A stretch of 64,000 nt of DNA from Bacteroidetes bacterium RIFCSPLOWO2_12_FULL_37_12 (GTDB lineage: Bacteria; Bacteroidota; Bacteroidia; 2-12-FULL-37-12): positions 1 through 64,000 of the forward strand of contig MEPC01000038.1 of the NCBI GenBank assembly GCA_001769655.1, given 5' to 3'. The notes under the pieces are model-generated. The model had not been told where the DNA came from and made no database searches. It saw nothing but the letters and a program-made list of their open reading frames with translations. Positions 54,377 through 61,129 of the stretch are shown one piece after another (the stretch's first letter is position 1; every line of letters begins with the position of its first letter). Position numbers and translations under genes: made by a program.

Positions 54377-54751
54377 TTAAAGTATAATCTTCTCAATAGG
54401 AAGCGAAAACATTTCAGAATAGTCATTGGCGGCATCTTCCATCTCCAGGTCGTCTTTGTAATAAAACCATCTCACATTTACTTTCATCCCATCGTCAATA
54501 AATCCCTGCAACGTATGCAGAATGTCCCAAATCATTTTAGAAGAAGCAGTATTAAAGTACTCCATCCTGAAATCAAGGATTATGGATTTGAATCCGCTTT
54601 CCTTGTATGTTTTTAACCACTGAATGATGGGTAAATAAAATTCAGCTGCATCTTCGGGCATGGAACGGCCCGAAAATTCATATAAATTTTTCTCCGGATC
54701 AAGAATGATCTTGGGAGTGTCGTCGGTTGCTTCTATGATTAATTTGTCCAT
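54377..54751 (-). CDS. SiaC-like regulatory phosphoprotein (DUF1987)
   Basis: 124 residues, full family length. TPKIILDPEKNLYEFSGRSMPEDAAEFY is the DUF1987 signature. In Pseudomonas, SiaC is phosphorylated on Thr68 by SiaB and dephosphorylated by SiaA, and binds a diguanylate cyclase when unphosphorylated. Here residue 68 is also Thr, in YFNTASSK. It is 12 bp downstream of a SiaB-like kinase gene, on the same strand. No diguanylate cyclase is in the window, so the output partner must differ or lie elsewhere. Confidence 0.88.
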   Translation of the reverse strand: MDKLIIEATDDTPKIILDPEKNLYEFSGRSMPEDAAEFYLPIIQWLKTYKESGFKSIILDFRMEYFNTASSKMIWDILHTLQGFIDDGMKVNVRWFYYKDDLEMEDAANDYSEMFSLPIEKIIL

Positions 54752-54763
54752 AGGATCTTACAA

Positions 54764-55372
54764 TTAAATTGTTTGAACATTTTTAACGGGATTATTTCTA
54801 TTGATTTTAACTTGGAGTGAATAAAACCAGCGGGTTCCGTCCACCGGATTAAAATCAAAATATAATTTACTGCCTGATTTACGGGCGATATCCACCAAAC
54901 CCAATCCTGCTCCGCCCCGGTCACTTAACCTGGAGTTCTGAAGCATTTCTTTATACAGGTTTTTCAATCCTACTTCATCCAGATTATTGATTTTGGTTAA
55001 TTTTTCATTGAGTGCATCCACTTCGTTGTATTCAATAAAATTTCCGGTATAGATATAATACTCATTTTCATCGCGTCCTATCATAAAAATAGCATTCAGA
55101 TTTTCTTTCTTTTCAGCATTGAGTTGGGAGTGTTTGCAAACATTCTGCAAACATTCCATCATGACATAAAAAATTTTTCGTTTGATGCTCATGTCCTCCC
55201 CTACGAGGTCTATTTTCTTCTCAGTCATTGAAAGCAACGAAGTGGTTAGTTCCTGAGAAAACTCACCTTCATACACCAGCAACAGCTTGTGCTTAATCAT
55301 GCTTTTGTGGAGGTCGAATATATAACTGATCTCCACCTGCGGGGGTTCGCCTTTTATATTTTTATCAAGCAT
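54764..55372 (-). CDS. SiaB-like protein kinase (GHKL fold), copy 2
   Basis: 202 residues. FYVMMECLQNVCKHSQL is the GHKL N-box region and GGAGLGLVDIARKSGSKLYF the G-box. These anti-sigma-factor-like kinases phosphorylate the SiaC partner. About 35 percent of the positions match copy 1 by eye, with shared DLHKSMIKHKLLLVYEGEFSQ. The two genes are 2 bp apart. Having two kinases with one substrate is unusual. Confidence 0.85.
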   Translation of the reverse strand: MLDKNIKGEPPQVEISYIFDLHKSMIKHKLLLVYEGEFSQELTTSLLSMTEKKIDLVGEDMSIKRKIFYVMMECLQNVCKHSQLNAEKKENLNAIFMIGRDENEYYIYTGNFIEYNEVDALNEKLTKINNLDEVGLKNLYKEMLQNSRLSDRGGAGLGLVDIARKSGSKLYFDFNPVDGTRWFYSLQVKINRNNPVKNVQTI

Positions 55373-55374
55373 TT

Positions 55375-55956
55375 CTAATTGCTTTTTACTTTTGTCTGGA
55401 ATAAGAAAAATGAGTATTCTTCGTTAAAAGGAATAAAATCAAATAACAGTTTTTCTTTTGATTTTCTGGCTATCTCAATCAACCCAAGCCCGCAGTTGCT
55501 TTTTTCATCAATAGGTCTTCCCGACATGGTTTCTTTAAATTTGGTTTTAAGTTCATCCTGCGTCAAAGTATTAATTTCTTCTAAATGTAATTTCAAGGCA
55601 TCTACTTCAGGGTTCGATATAAGATTACCGGTTGAAATATAGTACCAATCATTGTCTCTGCCAATGGTAAAAATAGAGGACTTTTCATTCAATTCTTCTT
55701 TTGGAAAAGCGGCGTGTTTGGAAATATTCTGCAAACATTCTACGGTGATGCCGAAAATTTTTTTAATAATATTGGATTCCTCGCCAATGGCGCCCATTTT
55801 TTTCTCTGCCATTAATGCCAGTATCTTAGTGATATCCTGGCTAAATTCACCTTCATAAATCAAGATGAATTTATGATTCAGCATGGTCCGGTGAAGGTTG
55901 AAAACAAAACTCATGTCTTCCTTTTTCATTTCAATACCATTAAAAAAATCTACCAT
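55375..55956 (-). CDS. SiaB-like protein kinase (GHKL fold), copy 1
   Basis: 193 residues. FGITVECLQNISKHAAF (N-box) and CGLGLIEIARKSKEKLLFDF (G-box), with NLHRTMLNHKFILIYEGEFSQ near the N-terminus. A second in-frame Met at position 10 is an alternative start. It lies between the PAS-SpoIIE phosphatase and the second kinase on one strand. The two copies may answer different inputs or form a heterodimer. Confidence 0.85.
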   Translation of the reverse strand: MVDFFNGIEMKKEDMSFVFNLHRTMLNHKFILIYEGEFSQDITKILALMAEKKMGAIGEESNIIKKIFGITVECLQNISKHAAFPKEELNEKSSIFTIGRDNDWYYISTGNLISNPEVDALKLHLEEINTLTQDELKTKFKETMSGRPIDEKSNCGLGLIEIARKSKEKLLFDFIPFNEEYSFFLFQTKVKSN

Positions 55957-56021
55957 TGGTTGGTCCGGGGTTATTAAACTAAAGCACCCAAAGATATAGA
56001 TTTTATGATTAACTGCAAAAC

Positions 56022-57581
56022 TTAAATTCTGATTCCCATCACCAGAATATCATCCACTTGTTTCCTGCCATTCATCCAATTATCAAGATTGGTCTGTATA
56101 AAAAATTCCTGGTCAATGAGGTTAAGTTTCTGCGCTTCATTTAACATCTCCTGGAACCGGTACCGCATTAATTTGCTGTCATCATTTCCACCCGGTTGGT
56201 CAATGATTCCATCCGAAAATAAATACAAGGTGTCGTTCTTTAGAAGGTTAACCCGCTGGGAAGTAAATTTCTTTTCTTTTTTCCCTTTATAAAGCCCGAT
56301 AGAAAAAGGATCACCTTCTAAAACTGTCAATATTCCATTTCTGAAATGATAAAGCGAGTGTCCGGCGCCGGAAAAGTCCAGAAACATTTCTTGCGTATTC
56401 AGACAACACAATCCGATATCCAATCCATCCTGAATCTGATTTTCGGGTTGACTATTTTTAAATAAATTAATCAGATTTTCATCTAAATTCTTCAACATCC
56501 AGGCAGGGTTGGCATGACTTGCATCTTTTACTGTTTGATTCAACAGATTATATGCAAGCATGGAAAGCATGGCGCCCGGAACCCCATGACCGGTGCAGTC
56601 AGCCACCGCAAATAATACCGAGTCCTCTTTCCGTGTTAACCAATAAAAATCGCCGCTTACAATATCTCTCGGTCTAAATAGTACAAATGACTCAGAAAAA
56701 ATATCTCTTATTTTTTGAACCGATGGCACAATGGCGTTTTGAATCCGTTTTGCGTAGTCAATGCTCTGGGTTATCTTTTTGTTTATGTCCTGCAGGTCGG
56801 TATTTATTCTTTTGATTTCTTCACTGTCTTTTTTTGATTGTGTAATGTCCCTTTGAATGGAAATCCAATATAATATATTGGCGTGATTGTCTTTCACGGG
56901 AACGGAATTAAGTTGAATCCAGAAATCACTTCCATCTTTATGATAATTGACAAGTTCGGTTTTGATAGGTAACCCGTTTTCAAACGCTTTTTCAATCTTT
57001 TCCACTTCCGTTTTATCTGTTTTTTCGCCCCGCAACACATCAAGCGGAATGCCATACAAATCATCGAGAGTATAGCCGGTAATTTCTGTAAAGGCATCGT
57101 TCATGTAAAGGATACGGGGTCTTTCATGTTTTTCATTACTTGCCTCCGTGACCAGCACGCCTTCGCTGGTATTCACTACAATGGATTCGTACAACTGCAG
57201 GCGGTTTCTTAATTCGTAAGCATCATAAGCTTTTTTAATTACTCTGGAAAGTATGTGCAGAAATATATGTTTTGTGTCTTTAAGAATATAATTTTTTACT
57301 TCATACGTGTTGGCTGTAAGAATTTCCTCGGCTTCCAAGGGTTCCATAAGCAAAATCAGATGGGAAAAAGCAAGCCATTCGGAAAATTTATTTTCTCCAT
57401 TTTTCAAATTTTCGTAGTCGGTTAAAATTATATGAAAACCGGCGGGTCTTTCTGTAGGTGTGTTTTCTATACCAACAATCTTTTGCCACAATGGAAACTC
57501 AGCGGAAATCTGTGTTACTAATTTGTTTGACAATTGTTTGTCATTTAACCAGAAATAAATATAGGAGGGTTGGGTGAGCAT
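56022..57581 (-). CDS. PAS-containing SpoIIE/PP2C phosphatase
   Basis: 519 residues. The first 120 residues resemble a degenerate receiver domain (AGFHIILTDYENLK; HLILLMEPLEAEEIL). A PAS domain lies at about 130-250 (ILYMNDAFTEITGYTLDDLYG, DGSDFWIQLNSVPV). A short coiled coil leads to SpoIIE: RDIVSGDFYWL, ADCTGHGVPGAM, LFSDGIIDQPGG and QVDDILVMGI. The linker KITQSIDYAKRIQNAIVP is shared with the two propeller proteins upstream. It is cytoplasmic, with no membrane segment, and should dephosphorylate the SiaC-like partner. Confidence 0.88.
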   Translation of the reverse strand: MLTQPSYIYFWLNDKQLSNKLVTQISAEFPLWQKIVGIENTPTERPAGFHIILTDYENLKNGENKFSEWLAFSHLILLMEPLEAEEILTANTYEVKNYILKDTKHIFLHILSRVIKKAYDAYELRNRLQLYESIVVNTSEGVLVTEASNEKHERPRILYMNDAFTEITGYTLDDLYGIPLDVLRGEKTDKTEVEKIEKAFENGLPIKTELVNYHKDGSDFWIQLNSVPVKDNHANILYWISIQRDITQSKKDSEEIKRINTDLQDINKKITQSIDYAKRIQNAIVPSVQKIRDIFSESFVLFRPRDIVSGDFYWLTRKEDSVLFAVADCTGHGVPGAMLSMLAYNLLNQTVKDASHANPAWMLKNLDENLINLFKNSQPENQIQDGLDIGLCCLNTQEMFLDFSGAGHSLYHFRNGILTVLEGDPFSIGLYKGKKEKKFTSQRVNLLKNDTLYLFSDGIIDQPGGNDDSKLMRYRFQEMLNEAQKLNLIDQEFFIQTNLDNWMNGRKQVDDILVMGIRI

Positions 57582-57588
57582 TTTCTTT

Positions 57589-60500
57589 CTAAATCTTCAC
57601 ACCAATCACCAGAATATCATCCAATTGTTTTCTATCTCCTTTCCACTCCTCAATGACCTGGTCGAGGTATTCTTTTTGTTCTTCCATGGATAATTTCTGT
57701 ATTTCAAGAACCATTTTCTGAAAACGGGTTCTCATGAATTTCCGGTTATCGGGTCCACCAAACTGGTCTATATAACCATCCGAAAATATATAAATAGTAT
57801 CGTGGTTCAATACATCCAGTTCGTGTGAGGTAAAAAGTTGTCGTTTTTTTCCCAAATATTTACCGATAGGAAATTTATTGGCAGTTTTTATAATTAGTTC
57901 CTGATTTCTTATTAAATATAAAGGATTATAGGCGCCAGAATATTTTAGTTTCATGGTCTGCCGGTCAAAACTACAGAGGGCGATATCCATTCCATCGCGC
58001 ATATCACTTTCTTCAAAGTCCTCTCTGAAAATTTTACCAAGTCCTGTGTTAAGATTTTGAAGGATGCCTGAGGGTTCGGGAATGAGGTCCCCATTTCCGG
58101 AAGAAGCAGATTGATTCAGTAAATTATATCCTACAATAGACATCATGGCGCCGGGAACTCCATGTCCGGTGCAATCGGCGGCGGCAAACAGAATTGAATT
58201 GCCTTTTACATCAAGCCAATAAAAATCTCCGCTTACAATATCTCTGGGCTTAAACAAAATAAATGATTCCGGAAAATATTCATGAACAAGTTCCATAGGG
58301 GGGAGAATTGCCTTTTGAAGTCGCCTCGCATAATTAATACTTTGGGTTATTTTGCGGTTTTTCTCTGAAAGCAAACTATTGGCTTCAGATAATTCATTAG
58401 TTCTTTCTGTCACTTTCGCCTCAAGCACCGCTTTTTCTTTGATTAACTTTTTCTCTCTCCATTTTATATAACCATACATGCACAGCATTAAAAAAACAGC
58501 GCATCCGGAATAAAACCACCATGTTTTCCAGAAAGGCGGAGTAACTATGAATGAGAATGTAACCGGTTTTTCATTCCAAAGTCCATCGTTATTTGCCGCC
58601 CGCAACATAAATATATATTCCCCATGCGGGATATTCGAATAGGTAACTCTCGTTTCGTTAGTCACCGGAAGCCAGTCGTTATCAAAGCCCTGCAGTTTCC
58701 ATTGGTATCTGACTTTTTCAGGTACGGTTAAACTTACCGCTACAAAATCAAACGTAATGTAATTCTGGTCGTAGCGGAAAACATGATCCGCCGGAATTTC
58801 TACATCTTTAAAATAAACACGTAGCCGGTTTATGCGAGTCAGTGGCTCAGCGGAATTCATGATAACTTCTTTAGGATTGTATTTGATGACTCCCTTGATG
58901 GTGCCAAACCAAAGGTTACCGTCCTTGTCTTTACAGGTTGCCTTGTGATTGGTTTCAATGCCGGTAAATCCTTCCGCTTTCCCATAATTCCTGAACGTGC
59001 CACGGTCAACAATATATTGGTCAACGCCTTTATTAGTTCCAAACCAGAGATTTCCTTCCGAGTCCTCATTGATAAGATAAATTAAATCGGAACTTAGCCC
59101 GTCAGTTGTGGAAAATTTTTTAAACACATACTTTGACTGTTCCCCTGCTTTTAATTCATCAGGATTTCGCACAATTTTTATAGCGCCCTCTTTTGTTCCC
59201 AACCAAATATTGTTTTTACGGTCTTCGAATAAAGCCAATATATATTCGCATGGCAATCCTATTTCTTTTGTAATTTTATGAACTTCGGGCTTGGAAGTGT
59301 CACTTTTTAAAATAACATGAGAAAGTCCTTTCGAAGTTCCAGCCCATAAATCTCCGTTATGGTCAATAATAAAATCGCGTACAAACTGTTTTACGAGACC
59401 ATCTTTTGGGGTAATGAATTTTCTTTTATATCCCTGTGGTGCACTTGAATCAGGGGTTAATTTCAACAATCCCCTGTACATAAATGCAATCCATATATTT
59501 TTGAACTTATCTTCAATTATTTTATTAGAATGTTTATAATATGAAATAGTATCAAGAGTAGTAAACAGTTTAAATGCTTTTTCACCGGTACCAAACATGG
59601 GTTTATATTGAATTGTTCCAATATCTCCTGCAATCCAGATATTTCCATAAGAATCCTCCGTAATATGGGAAACGCTATTCGTTATAAGATTTTTAGGGAA
59701 CTGAAAAACTGAAAATCGTTTTGTCAACTCAGCGGTTGGGTCATAAATATTTAACCCTCCTGTGTAAGAACCAATCCAGAATTTTTCGTCCTTTGTTTGC
59801 AAGATTGAAAAAACCGTATTATCGTTCAGACCGTCTTCTTTAGAGAAGGACTCAAACATTTTGCCGCGGAACCGTGTCACTCCTCCGCCATCAGTGCCAA
59901 TCCATAGGTTTCCTTCCCTATCTTCGAATAATCCAAACAAATCATCGGTAGGTAATCCGTTGCGTGTGGTGATGTTTTCAAGAACTTTTACCTTGCCGGA
60001 ATTTTCATCCATATCAACCCTGAAAAGCCCTTGCCCACTGGTCGCTACCCAATAATTTCCTCGTAAATCCTGAATAAAAGCAGTGACTCTTTCTCCGCGA
60101 AAAGTTTCTTTACCAATTGAAAAATTATGAAATACATAATGACCTAATTTCCGCGAGGTCTCTGGATCTATTCGTGTAAAACCTACCTGTGAAACTAACC
60201 ATATACTTCCGATTTTGTCTTTTACAACATGATAAATACGGTCGCTGATAATGCCATCTTCTTTTACAATCTTATCAAAATAGAGGATGAATTTTTTGGC
60301 TTGGTCCTTATCCACTTTTCGTAAAAGATGCTTCATGATATTTACTCCTTTTGTGGAAGAAAAATAAAGGTTTCCAAGGTTGTCTTCATTAATAGATAAG
60401 ACAAGGGAATCCAATAGCTCCTGCTTGACTGTGAAATTTTTAAATAATTCCGTTCTTTTTTCTTTAGGATAATCAGGGGTCTCCGTAAGTTGAATAGTTT

Positions 60501-61005
60501 CTGCAGGAAGTTTTGAGACCCCGTTATAAGTGCCTGCCCAAAGATTATTTCCTTTATCAAGGTAGAGGGATAAAATTTGCAGTGATGCCAATCCATTCTC
60601 CTTGTTATAATTGATAAACACGGGCTTGCTTCTGCTGGCAGTTTTAGCCCCTGAAACATTCAGTTGGTCAGGTGGAAGGTAATGGGTAATTCCCTGTTGA
60701 GTACCTATCCACACACCGCCCGAAGTATCGGGAAAAAGGTCATAAATTGTATTGTCAATCAACCCATCTCTTACAGTAAATGTCTCAAAATTTATCCCAT
60801 CATACCGGCACACTCCTCCTCCCATAGTGCCAAACCAAAGATTACCGGATTTATCCTGGCAGATTGCATACACCTGTGATTGTGCTAATCCTTGTTGGAC
60901 GTTGAAGGTCTGGAAGCTGTAGGTTTGTGCATTGAAGTGTGGGATGGCGACTAACACAAAAAAACATAGTGCCACTATAAAATTTATAATCTTTAAAAAT
61001 TTCAT
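57589..61005 (-). CDS. Beta-propeller sensor with SpoIIE/PP2C phosphatase output
   Basis: 1138 residues. Signal/anchor 1-27, then two-component-regulator propeller repeats (about 30-740, with NLWFGTMGGGV, NLWAGTYNGVS, NLWIGTDGGGVTRF and others), a Y_Y_Y domain (YSNIPHGEYIFMLRAANNDG, about 770-840), one membrane segment (WFYSGCAVFLMLCMYGYI, about 850), a coiled coil, and SpoIIE (RDIVSGDFYW, ADCTGHGVPGAM, FSDGYIDQFGG, QLDDILVIGVKI). This is the periplasmic sensor of Bacteroidota hybrid two-component systems joined to a phosphatase instead of a histidine kinase. It lies 7 bp upstream of the PAS-SpoIIE gene. Confidence 0.9.
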   Translation of the reverse strand: MKFLKIINFIVALCFFVLVAIPHFNAQTYSFQTFNVQQGLAQSQVYAICQDKSGNLWFGTMGGGVCRYDGINFETFTVRDGLIDNTIYDLFPDTSGGVWIGTQQGITHYLPPDQLNVSGAKTASRSKPVFINYNKENGLASLQILSLYLDKGNNLWAGTYNGVSKLPAETIQLTETPDYPKEKRTELFKNFTVKQELLDSLVLSINEDNLGNLYFSSTKGVNIMKHLLRKVDKDQAKKFILYFDKIVKEDGIISDRIYHVVKDKIGSIWLVSQVGFTRIDPETSRKLGHYVFHNFSIGKETFRGERVTAFIQDLRGNYWVATSGQGLFRVDMDENSGKVKVLENITTRNGLPTDDLFGLFEDREGNLWIGTDGGGVTRFRGKMFESFSKEDGLNDNTVFSILQTKDEKFWIGSYTGGLNIYDPTAELTKRFSVFQFPKNLITNSVSHITEDSYGNIWIAGDIGTIQYKPMFGTGEKAFKLFTTLDTISYYKHSNKIIEDKFKNIWIAFMYRGLLKLTPDSSAPQGYKRKFITPKDGLVKQFVRDFIIDHNGDLWAGTSKGLSHVILKSDTSKPEVHKITKEIGLPCEYILALFEDRKNNIWLGTKEGAIKIVRNPDELKAGEQSKYVFKKFSTTDGLSSDLIYLINEDSEGNLWFGTNKGVDQYIVDRGTFRNYGKAEGFTGIETNHKATCKDKDGNLWFGTIKGVIKYNPKEVIMNSAEPLTRINRLRVYFKDVEIPADHVFRYDQNYITFDFVAVSLTVPEKVRYQWKLQGFDNDWLPVTNETRVTYSNIPHGEYIFMLRAANNDGLWNEKPVTFSFIVTPPFWKTWWFYSGCAVFLMLCMYGYIKWREKKLIKEKAVLEAKVTERTNELSEANSLLSEKNRKITQSINYARRLQKAILPPMELVHEYFPESFILFKPRDIVSGDFYWLDVKGNSILFAAADCTGHGVPGAMMSIVGYNLLNQSASSGNGDLIPEPSGILQNLNTGLGKIFREDFEESDMRDGMDIALCSFDRQTMKLKYSGAYNPLYLIRNQELIIKTANKFPIGKYLGKKRQLFTSHELDVLNHDTIYIFSDGYIDQFGGPDNRKFMRTRFQKMVLEIQKLSMEEQKEYLDQVIEEWKGDRKQLDDILVIGVKI

Positions 61006-61035
61006 TTTATTTATATTATGGTCTATATAAATATA

Positions 61036-61103
61036 GAATATTGAACAAGGAATATTGAATGTTGAAATAAACTTCGAAATTCAATATTCCTTGTTCAATA
61101 TTC
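61036..61103. repeat. 25-bp perfect hairpin
   Basis: GAATATTGAACAAGGAATAT plus TGAAT (61036-61060) is repeated exactly in inverse at 61079-61103, loop 18 nt. It is followed, on either strand, by AT-rich sequence. It lies between the two propeller genes and could terminate the upstream one. Confidence 0.9.
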
Positions 61104-61129
61104 ATTATTTTTTATTTATTTATAACCCC

